From Kibdelosporangium sp. MJ126-NF4 (GTDB lineage: Bacteria > Actinomycetota > Actinomycetes > Mycobacteriales > Pseudonocardiaceae): a stretch of 64,000 nucleotides of DNA. The position numbers and the translations under genes were made by a program. This document shows, in pieces, positions 17,866 through 25,277 of this stretch (the stretch's first letter is position 1; every line of letters starts with the position of its first letter). The stretch lies in the NCBI RefSeq assembly GCF_000826545.1, contig NZ_CDME01000004.1:1-64000 (forward strand), in the 5' to 3' direction. The notes beneath the pieces are model-generated. The model was not told where the DNA came from. It did not search any database and saw only the letters and a program-made list of their open reading frames with translations.

Positions 17866-18274
17866 TCTGGAACAGCCACTGGCCGTTCTGTTTGACCAGC
17901 AAGTCCGCGTACCGCACCTGCTGGGCGACGCCGTCGATCGTGAAGGTCGCGTCGGTGACCACCAGGACCAGTTGCCTGGTCAGGAAGACAGGCGTGCGGG
18001 TCGACTCCATCTTCACGTCGCCCGCCGCGCCCACAACCTGGGACATGCTCTCGATGAACTGCTCGCGGGTCTGCTGAGCAGCAGCGCCGTTGCCCGACTC
18101 CTCGCTGTCACTGACGATGTTGAGCGGGAACAGCGCCATGTCGGCCATCTGCTCCAGTTCAGCGTCGGCCACGTGGGCGTCGTACTTGGCGAACCACGCA
18201 TGGACACTCGCCACATCCTCAGCTGACGGCTTGAACGCGCCGCTGGCCACCACTGCTTCCGGAAGTTCCGCCAT
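17825..18274 (-). CDS. SnoaL-like / NTF2-fold protein
   Basis: A 149-residue protein with the cone-shaped NTF2-like pattern. Helical N-terminus SAEDVASVHAWFAKYDAHVA, then LALF-type strand ADMALFPLNIVSD, QTREQFIESMSQVVG, and strands VFLTRQLVLVVTDATFTI and YADLLVKQNGQWLFQTMV. Such proteins are ketosteroid-isomerase-like enzymes or ligand-binding proteins. The ATG at 18274 has AGGGGAT just upstream. Its 3' end overlaps the TetR gene, and its promoter region contains the operator-like palindromes shared with the divergent hydrolase. No function can be fixed. Confidence 0.82.
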   Translation of the reverse strand: MAELPEAVVASGAFKPSAEDVASVHAWFAKYDAHVADAELEQMADMALFPLNIVSDSEESGNGAAAQQTREQFIESMSQVVGAAGDVKMESTRTPVFLTRQLVLVVTDATFTIDGVAQQVRYADLLVKQNGQWLFQTMVQGGWGDQLNG

Positions 18275-18287
18275 ATCCCCTGCCTTT

Positions 18288-18320
18288 CCACTCTTGTCGT
18301 ACAGTGTACGGCAAGAGTGG
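18288..18320. promoter_or_regulatory. 33-bp near-perfect palindrome (putative TetR operator)
   Basis: Nested arms CCACTCTTG...CAAGAGTGG (18288-18296, 18312-18320) and GTAC...GTAC (18299-18302, 18306-18309) are symmetric around an AGT centre, with one mismatched pair. It lies 14 bases upstream of the SnoaL-like start codon, where a repressor would block transcription. The core (GTACAGTGTAC) is like operators of TetR-family repressors. Confidence 0.65.
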
Positions 18321-18365
18321 GCACGGGGGATCGGCTGTCGTCCGCACTCCCCGCTCACTTGCCAA

Positions 18366-18403
18366 GCGGAACCTTGTTCCGTATATTCGGAACCACGTTC
18401 CGC
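18366..18403. promoter_or_regulatory. Tandem GGAAC-N3-GTTCC palindromes
   Basis: Two copies of CGGAAC-NNN-GTTCCG stand side by side, GCGGAACCTTGTTCCG (18366-18381) and CGGAACCACGTTCCGC (18388-18403), and together form one larger dyad centred on TATATT. The sequence differs from the palindrome at 18288, so a second regulator probably binds here, or the two sites serve the two divergent genes. Confidence 0.6.
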
Positions 18404-18502
18404 TTGTGAGTTCATTCGGCGCTCCATGCCAAACAGCGCCTGCGCTGTCGGCACATCCCCTGTGTGGACGCGGCCCTCACCACCATCGAAAAGGAAGCCC
18501 AC

Positions 18503-19447
18503 ATGCCCGCACCAGGCACGGCCGCCCCCAGCGCCGTCCCAGCCCTGACCATCCCCATCACCAGCGTCAAGCCGGTCGTCCTGCCCGCACCGGAGCGCGG
18601 CGAAGACCTGCAGGTGCGCGTGTCAGCACCCGCCTCCGGCACCGGCCTCCCGGTCGTGGTCTTCGCCCACGGCTTCGGCCAGTCGATGTCCTCCTATGAC
18701 CCGCTGGTCGATTTCTGGGCAGGTAACGGCTTCGTCGTCATACAGCCCACGTTCCTCGACTCACAGACCCTCGGCATCACGCCCGCCGACCCGCGGTACC
18801 CGGACATCTGGCGCATCCGGGTCCAGGACGTCGTGCACGTCCTCGACGAACTCGACCACCTGATCGCCGCGGTCCCGGGGCTGAGCGGCCGTGTCGACCG
18901 CGACCGCATCGCCGTCGCGGGACACTCCTGGGGTGGCCAAACCGTCAGCATGCTGCTCGGTGCGCGCGTTGTCGGCGCGGACGGGCAGCCCGGCCCCACC
19001 ATGACCGATGCTCGTGTGAAAGCTGGTGTGCTGCTGGCGACGACCGGCATCGGTGGCGACGACTTGACGCCGTTCGCGATGGAGAACTTCTCCTTCATGC
19101 ACCCCGACTTCGACGACCTGACCACGCCGACTCTCGTGATCGCAGGCGACCACGACCAATCCCTGCTGTCGACCCGCGGCCCCGACTGGTTCACCGACGT
19201 GTACCGGCACAGCCCCGGTGCCCGGAGCCTGCTCACGGTGTTCGGCGCCGAACACCTGCTCGGTGGAATCCACGCCTACAACGCCAGGGACACCACCGAT
19301 GAGAGCCCCGAGCGCGTCGCGGTGATCCGGCAGGCTTCATGGGCCTACCTCCGCGGCGCCCTCGGGATCGACGACACGGCCTGGAAGCAGGTACAGACCG
19401 ACCTCGCGGAGACCGTCGACCCGGTCGGACGCATCGACAACAAGTAG
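18503..19447 (+). CDS. Alpha/beta hydrolase (chlorophyllase/PET-hydrolase-like)
   Basis: A 314-residue hydrolase of the alpha/beta fold. The oxyanion strand is VVVFAHGFGQSMSSYDPL, the nucleophile elbow GHSWGG (Ser near residue 150), the acid Asp in VIAGDHDQS and the catalytic His in FGAEHLLGG. The overall pattern resembles chlorophyllase-like or dienelactone-type esterases. No signal peptide is evident, suggesting a cytosolic esterase. ATG at 18503 is chosen because of AAAAGGAAG at 18489-18497; the upstream GTG at 18464 lacks a ribosome-binding site. The promoter region contains two kinds of palindromic operator, so expression is likely induced by a small molecule. The substrate is unknown. 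Confidence 0.87.
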   Translation: MPAPGTAAPSAVPALTIPITSVKPVVLPAPERGEDLQVRVSAPASGTGLPVVVFAHGFGQSMSSYDPLVDFWAGNGFVVIQPTFLDSQTLGITPADPRYPDIWRIRVQDVVHVLDELDHLIAAVPGLSGRVDRDRIAVAGHSWGGQTVSMLLGARVVGADGQPGPTMTDARVKAGVLLATTGIGGDDLTPFAMENFSFMHPDFDDLTTPTLVIAGDHDQSLLSTRGPDWFTDVYRHSPGARSLLTVFGAEHLLGGIHAYNARDTTDESPERVAVIRQASWAYLRGALGIDDTAWKQVQTDLAETVDPVGRIDNK

Positions 19448-19653
19448 GACGCGTCATCGGCGCAGGCCGCCCGCAGACAACGACCTGCGCCGATGATCTT
19501 CGCAATGTCGAGCGGCCGACTGGGATGTCCGCTCATCGGCTTGAGCGACTCGGCGACGTGATCGAGTACTCGGCCGCCGGTACCGCGCCAACCAGGGGTT
19601 CAGCCTGCTCGGTGACCGAAAACCTGAGGTGGCCGAATCCGCGCGCTACCAGA

Positions 19654-20196
19654 ATGGACCATGTGACACAGCTGCAGACGGCGCACACGGCCGACTTGGA
19701 CACCACCACCCTGACCGCGATCCGAACGCTGATGACAGTGGCCTTCGACGGCGACTTCTCCGACGACGACTGGGAGCATGCCCTCGGCGGCATGCACGCC
19801 CTGGTCCGTGACGGTCATGACGTGATCGCGCACGGCGCTGTAGGACAGCGCAGGGTGCTCGTTGACGGACGGCCACTTCGCGCAGGTTATGTGGAGGCGG
19901 TGGCCGTGCACCCGGGCAACCGCCGTCAGGGACATGGCGGAACGGTCATGACGGCGTTGGAGCGGATCATCCGGGGTGCCTACGACCTCGGCATGCTGGG
20001 CGCCAGCGACGAGGGCGCCCTCATGTACAAGTCACGCGGGTGGCAGCTCTGGACAGGTCCGCTGTCAGTGCTCACACCCGACGGCCTCGCGCGTACCGAG
20101 GACAACGATGGCGAGGTCTACGCTCTGCCGGTGGCCGTCTCGTTGGACCTGTCAGGCCCGGTCGCCTGTGACTGGCGGCACGGCGACGTCTGGTGA
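19654..20196 (+). CDS. aac(2')-I: Aminoglycoside 2'-N-acetyltransferase, AAC(2')-I family
   Basis: A 180-residue GNAT enzyme very close in length and pattern to mycobacterial AAC(2')-Ic (181 residues). The family-specific DWEHALGGMHALV, GYVEAVAVHPGNRRQGHG (acetyl-CoA pyrophosphate loop), YKSRGWQLWTGPLSVL and the C-terminus CDWRHGDVW are all present. The enzyme acetylates the 2'-amino group of aminoglycosides such as gentamicin and tobramycin; in mycobacteria these are intrinsic chromosomal genes. ATG at 19654 is taken as the start, with GTG at 19663 an alternative. No mobile element is nearby, so it is probably native. A small zinc-ribbon gene follows 20 bases later. Confidence 0.9.
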   Translation: MDHVTQLQTAHTADLDTTTLTAIRTLMTVAFDGDFSDDDWEHALGGMHALVRDGHDVIAHGAVGQRRVLVDGRPLRAGYVEAVAVHPGNRRQGHGGTVMTALERIIRGAYDLGMLGASDEGALMYKSRGWQLWTGPLSVLTPDGLARTEDNDGEVYALPVAVSLDLSGPVACDWRHGDVW

Positions 20197-20215
20197 GCAC
20201 CGGTACGTTGAGGAC

Positions 20216-20449
20216 ATGACGACACCCGGGTCACTGCCGCAGCGCACGGTATGCCACGGCTGCCGTCAGGTCACTCACATCCGGCTTGAGGACGAGGACG
20301 ACATGGCCGTCCTGCGGCCGATGACCGTGCCCGGCCAGGGCTCGATCTACAACGAGATCTCGCCGGGCGTCATGGTCGAACGGCCGTGCCCGATCTGCGG
20401 CGAATCAGAGGATCCGGGGTGGATCGACGAGTTCACCCCGCCCGTTTGA
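20216..20449 (+). CDS. Small zinc-ribbon-like protein
   Basis: A 77-residue protein with two CXXC pairs, CHGC near residue 13 and CPIC near residue 59, consistent with one structural zinc site. The chain is acidic (RLEDEDDMAV) and ends WIDEFTPPV. No family is recognised. It starts 20 bases after the aminoglycoside acetyltransferase stop codon, with TTGAGG just before the ATG, so the two genes are likely co-transcribed. Functional linkage is not shown. Confidence 0.7.
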   Translation: MTTPGSLPQRTVCHGCRQVTHIRLEDEDDMAVLRPMTVPGQGSIYNEISPGVMVERPCPICGESEDPGWIDEFTPPV

Positions 20450-20849
20450 GCGTGCGTGTTCGCCTCGCCTACCTGACCTCGCCTATCTGACCTCGCTGTC
20501 CGGCCACGCGTGTCCGGCCATGCCCGTCGTCCGCGTCCACCTGGCCACGCTCGCCTGACGTTGTCGCCTGGCCGCGCCAGCTGGCCAGGCTTGCTGGCCT
20601 GGTTGCCCTTGCCCGCACAACATCTGGCCATGGAACCCGTCCACCGAATCCGAGTCGGACGAATCCCACACGCCGGACCCTGTGCTGGCGTCTCACGCGG
20701 TTGAGTCCCCCGTGGCCGAATTCCGTCACGGGTGATCTCAGTCGGCTGATTCGTGGTGTCCTGATCCGGTGATACTCCACCTAGCGGCTTGACCATTCCG
20801 GACAAACTGACACCATGTCGAAGGGCTGGGTGGACAGGAGGTCTGGACC
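20450..20849. other. Intergenic region with short tandem repeats and weak hairpins
   Basis: No gene is supported. The first 75 bases are two pairs of 14-bp tandem repeats. Further on are weak inverted repeats, including CCAGGC / GCCTGG near 20586-20601 and CCCGTG / CACGGG near 20707-20730, which could end transcription of the upstream pair. The ribosome-binding site of the next small gene is at 20836-20841. Confidence 0.5.
20464..20524. repeat. Two adjacent 14-bp tandem duplications
   Basis: CTCGCCTACCTGAC / CTCGCCTATCTGAC (20464-20477, 20478-20491, one difference) is followed by TGTCCGGCCACGCG / TGTCCGGCCATGCC (20497-20510, 20511-20524, two differences). It is probably local slippage after the zinc-ribbon gene. 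Confidence 0.65.
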
Positions 20850-21032
20850 ATGCGGGGACTCGGGCCGCTGCGGCGGGCGCTTCGCGTGGTTGACTGGTTC
20901 GAGGCCCGTGGCGTCTACGTTCCCGGTGAGGACAGTCATCCTGTCTCACCGTGGCGGGACTTCGGCTGGCTGATCGCCTCGTGGTTGATCACCGTCGGCT
21001 TGTTCGTCCTGTTCTTCGCGATGGCTGCCTGA
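20850..21032 (+). CDS. Small single-pass membrane protein
   Basis: A 60-residue protein: a basic, amphipathic N-terminal half (PLRRALRVVDWFEARGVYVP) and one C-terminal transmembrane helix (WLIASWLITVGLFVLFFAMA). A strong AGGAGG (20836-20841) is eight bases before the ATG, which supports a real gene despite its size. It stands alone between the zinc-ribbon gene and a lipoprotein gene. Function is unknown. Confidence 0.7.
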   Translation: MRGLGPLRRALRVVDWFEARGVYVPGEDSHPVSPWRDFGWLIASWLITVGLFVLFFAMAA

Positions 21033-21204
21033 TCCGGCCGGACGGGGTGGCGGCGGTCACTCCTGGTGCCTTTTCGGTTACGGATTGGCCACATCACGAC
21101 ACCAGGTCCGACTCGACCCGGGCATCGCTGTGGGTATTTCCTCCGCCAAGCCCCACTCTGTGGGAGTCGTACTCCTCGTCCCCGTAGGCCGAAAGCAGGA
21201 ACCC

Positions 21205-21738
21205 GTGAGACCCGTCGGACTGGCGGTCGCCGCATGTGTAGTCGCCATGCTGGCGGCAGGGTGCAACGCGGGTGTGATGAACAGCGCGAGCGCGACCGGT
21301 GTGTCCCCCGCTGCCGCGCCGGACGGCATCGCCGGAAGGCCTGCCAAGTTCGGTGAGCGCAGGACGGTCAGCAGCGGCTCCCTGATGATCACCGTGCTGG
21401 CCCCCAAATCGTTCGTCCCCGGGGACACCGCCTACCCGCAGTCGCCGCGCGCCGCCGCGTTCGAGATCGCTCTGGAAAACCAGGGCAGCCGGACGTACCG
21501 CGCCGCGCAGCTCGTGGTCCGGGCAACCGGGCCCGCCGGTAGTTCGGTGGATCCCGTGGTGGACAAGGCGCAGGGGTACGCGGGCGGTGTCAGCGGCGAT
21601 GCCGAGGTGCCGCCGGGCAAGAGCATCCGGCTGACGTTCGCGTTCGCCGTCCCGGCCGATCCGATCGACCTGATGGTCACGGTGCAGCCGGACATCGCGA
21701 CGGCCGGTGACCGCGCCGAGTTCGAAGGCGTCTCCTGA
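21205..21738 (+). CDS. Lipoprotein with DUF4352/telokin-like beta domain
   Basis: A 177-residue exported protein. The signal peptide VGLAVAACVVAMLAAGC ends in a lipobox (LAAGC), so the mature protein is anchored through a diacylated Cys. The rest is a single beta-sandwich with strands such as MITVLAPKSFVP, AAFEIALENQG, AQLVVRATGP and IRLTFAFAVPAD, the pattern of DUF4352-type immunoglobulin-like domains. The GTG at 21205, preceded by AGGAAC, starts the signal peptide. The role is probably extracellular binding. The bcp gene starts 21 bases downstream. Confidence 0.8.
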   Translation: MRPVGLAVAACVVAMLAAGCNAGVMNSASATGVSPAAAPDGIAGRPAKFGERRTVSSGSLMITVLAPKSFVPGDTAYPQSPRAAAFEIALENQGSRTYRAAQLVVRATGPAGSSVDPVVDKAQGYAGGVSGDAEVPPGKSIRLTFAFAVPADPIDLMVTVQPDIATAGDRAEFEGVS

Positions 21739-21744
21739 GCGGGG

Positions 21745-21750
21745 TACCTT
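21745..21750 (+). promoter_or_regulatory. Possible -10 box of bcp
   Basis: TACCTT lies eight bases before the bcp ATG, and there is no clear ribosome-binding site, suggesting a leaderless mRNA. Read-through from the lipoprotein gene is also possible. Confidence 0.35.
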
Positions 21751-21758
21751 CTGCGGCT

Positions 21759-22232
21759 ATGAGCGAGCAGAAGAGGCTGGCCGTCGGCGATCCGGCTCCA
21801 GAGTTCACCCTTCCCGACAGCACCGGCAAGCCGGTGTCGCTTTCGGACTATCGCGGCCGGTCGGTTGTCGTCTACTTCTACCCCGCCGCGGGCACCCCTG
21901 GCTGCACCAAGCAGGCGTGCGACTTCCGGGACAACCTGGCCGAGCTGAACGACGCCGGTTTCGACATCGTCGGTATCTCCCCGGACAGCCCGGCGAAGCT
22001 GGCGAAGTTCGTCGAGGCGGAGGGACTGACCTTCCCGCTGCTGTCCGACGAGGACCGCTCGGTGATGACGGCGTGGGCCACGTTCGGCGAGAAGCAGAAC
22101 TACGGCCGGACAGTAATGGGTGTGATCCGCTCGACGTTCATCGTCGACGGTGACGGCAAGATCACCAAGGCCGCGTACAACGTCAAGGCGACCGGCCACG
22201 TGGCAAAACTGCGTCGCGACCTGGGCGTATAA
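21759..22232 (+). CDS. bcp: Thioredoxin-dependent peroxiredoxin, Bcp/PrxQ type
   Basis: A 157-residue peroxiredoxin. The motif YPAAGTPGCTKQACDFRD carries the peroxidatic Cys and, five residues later, the resolving Cys typical of atypical 2-Cys PrxQ/Bcp enzymes; the conserved Thr is in the same motif and an Arg lies in VIRSTFIVD. It reduces hydrogen peroxide and organic hydroperoxides using thioredoxin. Length matches the family. A TACCTT box eight bases before the ATG suggests leaderless transcription. It lies just after a lipoprotein gene with no obvious functional tie. Confidence 0.95.
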   Translation: MSEQKRLAVGDPAPEFTLPDSTGKPVSLSDYRGRSVVVYFYPAAGTPGCTKQACDFRDNLAELNDAGFDIVGISPDSPAKLAKFVEAEGLTFPLLSDEDRSVMTAWATFGEKQNYGRTVMGVIRSTFIVDGDGKITKAAYNVKATGHVAKLRRDLGV

Positions 22233-22348
22233 CGTTTTCGACCGCTGACTCAACCTCGGTGCCACGACCCGCATAGACGCGTTGGGACACCTGAAAGTTG
22301 AGGTGGATCGCAGTCAACTTGTGATCCCACCCCAGGCGTTTCTGGGGC

Positions 22349-23299
22349 ATGAGGCGGACTCATTGGACAGTGACGGCGGTCGCGCTGACGGCCGCCGCAC
22401 TGGGGCTCGGCGGATGCGCCACCACCCAGGCGGCTGCTCCCCAGCCCACGCAGGACCTACCGCTGACCGGATCAGCGGTGGCGACGGCGGCACCGCCCGA
22501 GTGGGCGGAGACGCCGCCGGAGTGGTCGGCCATGCCGAGTGACCAGCCGTCGGCGCCACCCAGCCCGACGCCACCGAAGGCACCCACCGGAGACATCAAG
22601 GTCCTGCAGGTAGTCCGCAAGGTCGCCAGGACGGCGACAGCAGCGGCCGTGGTCGTGTACGACCGCGACTCCGGCAGCGCGGTGTTATCGGAGACCGCCG
22701 ACCGGCAGTTCTACGCTGGCTCGCTGATCAAGCTGTTGGTCGGGGTGGACGCACTGACCCGCCATCCTGGCGACACCCAGGTCCGTAGGGACATCACCTA
22801 CATGATCCAACGCAGCGACGACACTCTCTGCAGCAAGTACTGGGTGTCCGAAGGCGGTGGGGCGGCGATCATCGGCCGCATGCGCCAGCGGATGGGGCTC
22901 AAGCAGACCAAACCTCCGGCCGACCCCGGCCGATGGGGCAACGCGGCCATCTCGGCCAACGACATGGTGCGGATCTACGACTACATCCTCGACGAGGCAC
23001 CGCCGGCGGTCCGGCTGGCCATCCTCGAAGGGATGGCCAGCGCGACCGAGTACGGCTCGGACGGCGTCCGGCAGTGGTTCGGCATCCCGTCCGGGATGAA
23101 GCCGAACAAGTGGGCCATCAAGCAGGGCTGGACGACCAGCGGACGCGGCCAGCTGTCCATGCACAGCACCGGCCTGGTCGGCGACAACTGGCGGTACGTC
23201 GTGGTCCTGCTGACCGAGCACCCGGAAGGTTCGGGCTGGGACAGCCCGGGCCGGTCAGTCACCGCTGCCGCCGTGGCGGCCGCACAGTTCCTGAAGTAA
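22349..23299 (+). CDS. Serine-hydrolase lipoprotein with beta-lactamase/PBP-like motifs
   Basis: A 316-residue exported protein. The lipoprotein signal (VALTAAALGLGGC) is followed by a Pro-rich linker to about residue 80. The catalytic domain shows the penicilloyl-serine transferase motifs: S-X-X-K as SLIK (AGSLIKLLVGVDAL), S-D-D in MIQRSDDTLCSKYW in place of SDN/YSN, and K-Q-G in AIKQGWTTSGRG in place of KTG. This places it among class A beta-lactamase-like serine hydrolases. The altered second and third motifs make true penicillin hydrolysis doubtful. It may be a carboxypeptidase-like or cell-wall protein. Convergent with the FAD monooxygenase gene. Confidence 0.83.
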   Translation: MRRTHWTVTAVALTAAALGLGGCATTQAAAPQPTQDLPLTGSAVATAAPPEWAETPPEWSAMPSDQPSAPPSPTPPKAPTGDIKVLQVVRKVARTATAAAVVVYDRDSGSAVLSETADRQFYAGSLIKLLVGVDALTRHPGDTQVRRDITYMIQRSDDTLCSKYWVSEGGGAAIIGRMRQRMGLKQTKPPADPGRWGNAAISANDMVRIYDYILDEAPPAVRLAILEGMASATEYGSDGVRQWFGIPSGMKPNKWAIKQGWTTSGRGQLSMHSTGLVGDNWRYVVVLLTEHPEGSGWDSPGRSVTAAAVAAAQFLK

Positions 23300-23323
23300 C
23301 CGCAGGTCAGCCGCCTATCGAAA

Positions 23324-24466
23324 TCATTCAGTTGTACCAGGTGGAGACCAGTTGTACATCTGGCCAAGCGAGCGCAGCAGCATGGAGGCGGGCACCAGTC
23401 CCATCAGCCGGTCGCGGACGGCGACCACCCCGGCCGAGGTTGTCAGTCCCATCCGGCCCGCCTGTCTCGACCTGGCGGCGATCGACTGGGTCCGGCGCAG
23501 ACGCAGGCTGTCGTAGCGGGCCAGTGCCGCGGTGAGGTCACGGTCGCGGGCGACCACGCCGAGGGTCACGGCGTCTTCCAGCGCCTGGCACGCGCCTTGC
23601 CCCATGTTCGGGGTCATCGCGTGCGCGGCGTCGCCGATCAGCACCACGGGTCCGTGTACATAGGACTTGAGCTTGGGCAGGTACGTCAGGTCGTGCCGGA
23701 GGATCCTGTCCGGTGCGGCCTCGCTGAGCAGTTGCGGGATCGGATCCGCCCAGTGGTCGAACCGGCGGTGCAGTTCGGCCAGCTCGCCGTCCGGGCTGCT
23801 GCCACCGGCCGGGACAGCCGCGCTGGCGAAGAAGTACACCTGGTCCTTGGGCAGCTGCAGGAGGCCGAACTCCTCGCCTCTGCCGTAGAGCACGCCGACC
23901 TCGTCCAAGCGTTGACCCGGACGGTCGATGACTGTCCGCCACGCTGTCGCGCCGAAGTAGACCGGGTCGCTGCCCGGCCAGAACCGGGTCCGCACGACAC
24001 TGCGGTCTCCGTCGGCCGCGACCAGCAAATCCGCAGGTGATTCGCCATGGCTGTGCGTGACGACCACCCCTTGTCCGGCTGGTCGGGCGCCGGTGATCTT
24101 CGTTGCGGTGCGCAGCACGTCTCGCGGCAGGGCCGCCAGCAACGCCGCTTGGAGATCTGCCCGGTGCAGCGCCACCGCCGGTCCGTACCGGCGGTCGAGC
24201 AACGCGGTGTCCGCGCGGATCAGCCAGTTGCCACGGGGATCCATGATCCCGCCGCTGCCTGCCAGGGTGCCGACGTCACGGATCCGGTCGCCCAGGCCGA
24301 GGTGGTCGAGCGCCCGCAGCGCGTTCGGCCAGAGGGTCAGTCCGGCGCCCACCTCGCTGAGTTCCGGCGCCTGCTCGTAGACCTCGACGTCCCACCCGGC
24401 ACGGGACAGTGCGATGGCGGCCGCGAGGCCGCTGATTCCCCCGCCCGCGATCACCGCTGTGGCCAC
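23324..24466 (-). CDS. FAD-dependent monooxygenase (class A aromatic hydroxylase type)
   Basis: A 380-residue flavoprotein with the UbiH/PHBH pattern. The N-terminal motif is VIAGGGISGLAAAIALSRAG, the middle DG motif LLVAADGDRSVVR, and the C-terminal FAD motif VVLIGDAAHAMTPNMGQG. Enzymes of this type hydroxylate aromatic or polyketide substrates with NAD(P)H and O2, and some inactivate antibiotics. The GTG at 24466 has GGAGG five bases upstream. It is divergent from a TetR gene across two adjacent palindromes that almost certainly regulate both. The substrate is not predictable. Confidence 0.9.
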   Translation of the reverse strand: MATAVIAGGGISGLAAAIALSRAGWDVEVYEQAPELSEVGAGLTLWPNALRALDHLGLGDRIRDVGTLAGSGGIMDPRGNWLIRADTALLDRRYGPAVALHRADLQAALLAALPRDVLRTATKITGARPAGQGVVVTHSHGESPADLLVAADGDRSVVRTRFWPGSDPVYFGATAWRTVIDRPGQRLDEVGVLYGRGEEFGLLQLPKDQVYFFASAAVPAGGSSPDGELAELHRRFDHWADPIPQLLSEAAPDRILRHDLTYLPKLKSYVHGPVVLIGDAAHAMTPNMGQGACQALEDAVTLGVVARDRDLTAALARYDSLRLRRTQSIAARSRQAGRMGLTTSAGVVAVRDRLMGLVPASMLLRSLGQMYNWSPPGTTE

Positions 24467-24473
24467 GGCTACC

Positions 24474-24510
24474 TCCTCTACATCTGTAGAGGACTCTACA
24501 CTTGTAGAGT
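24474..24510. promoter_or_regulatory. Tandem CTCTACA-N2-TGTAGAG operators and TetR -10 box
   Basis: Two palindromes with identical arms, CTCTACATCTGTAGAG (24476-24491) and CTCTACACTTGTAGAG (24494-24509), have centres 18 bp apart. The second ends at the TetR GTG and contains TACACT (24497-24502), a -10 box six bases before the start codon. The first touches the ribosome-binding site of the monooxygenase. One repressor dimer per site would silence both genes. Confidence 0.8.
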
Positions 24511-25054
24511 GCCTGACCGTCGAGCCGAACTGCTGGACGCCGCGATCACCACCCTCGCGCGCGAAGGCATGCGTGGGCTCACGCACCGCGCCGTCGACCG
24601 GGCAGCGGGTGTGGCAGAGGGATCGACCTCGTACTACTTCCGCACGAGGGAGGCGCTGCTGGATGGTCTGCTGGATCACCTGGCCGCGCTGAGCACCACG
24701 GAGATCGAGGCCGTCCGGACCGCCGACCTCGACGCGGTCGCCACGCTGATCGAGCACTGGACGACGGCGGGACGCGACCGGATGATCGCCCGGTTCGAGT
24801 TGACCCTCGAGTCCACGCGTCGGCCACATCTGCGGGACGCGCTGGAGCGGCTCGGCGGGCGGTTCCGGTCGATGGCCGAGGAGCTCCTTGGCGCGATGAA
24901 CGTGCCCGACCACAAGCGCCGCGCGGCCAATCTGGTGGCCCACATCGACGGCCTGCTCTTCGACCAGATCGCCGAAGCCAGGCCCGTGCGGTCCCATGCC
25001 GACCTGCGGGACGCACTCGTCCCCCTGTTCGCGGCCGCCTTCGCCGACCAGTAA
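24509..25054 (+). CDS. TetR family regulator of the FAD monooxygenase
   Basis: A 181-residue TetR-family protein. The HTH lies in residues 5-50 (ELLDAAITTLAREGMRGLTH, then AGVAEGSTSYYFRTREALLD, with S-T-S-Y-Y-F in the recognition helix), followed by a helical ligand domain ending LVPLFAAAFADQ. The GTG start at 24509 overlaps the last base of an operator and lies six bases after a -10 box, so the mRNA is probably leaderless and tightly autoregulated. The pair with the divergent FAD monooxygenase forms a compact inducible oxidation module. Confidence 0.92.
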   Translation: MPDRRAELLDAAITTLAREGMRGLTHRAVDRAAGVAEGSTSYYFRTREALLDGLLDHLAALSTTEIEAVRTADLDAVATLIEHWTTAGRDRMIARFELTLESTRRPHLRDALERLGGRFRSMAEELLGAMNVPDHKRRAANLVAHIDGLLFDQIAEARPVRSHADLRDALVPLFAAAFADQ

Positions 25055-25208
25055 CTGTGTAGCCCAGCTGTACGAACTCTCGCCGCTGAGACGCCGAGGA
25101 ACCGCGCAAGCCGTTGTGCAGTCCCGCTACGCACAGGGCGCAGTACGGCACTATGAAGTCGCGCTTCACAACAAGGGGCTGGGCGAGGCTCGCCAAACCT
25201 CGACGGTT

Positions 25209-25231
25209 GGTGTGAAGCCAGGCTTCACACC
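25209..25231. terminator. 23-bp perfect palindrome between convergent genes
   Basis: GGTGTGAAGCC (25209-25219), one central A, GGCTTCACACC (25221-25231). It lies between the convergent TetR and rdgB genes, so it most likely ends both transcripts. The arms share GGCTTCACA with the hairpin at 12598-12625. The remaining sequence from 25055 to 25277 holds no gene. Confidence 0.65.
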
Positions 25232-25277
25232 AGAGGTCGCCAAGGCTGGTCAGTCCGTACAGCCATCCGGGCGGCCC

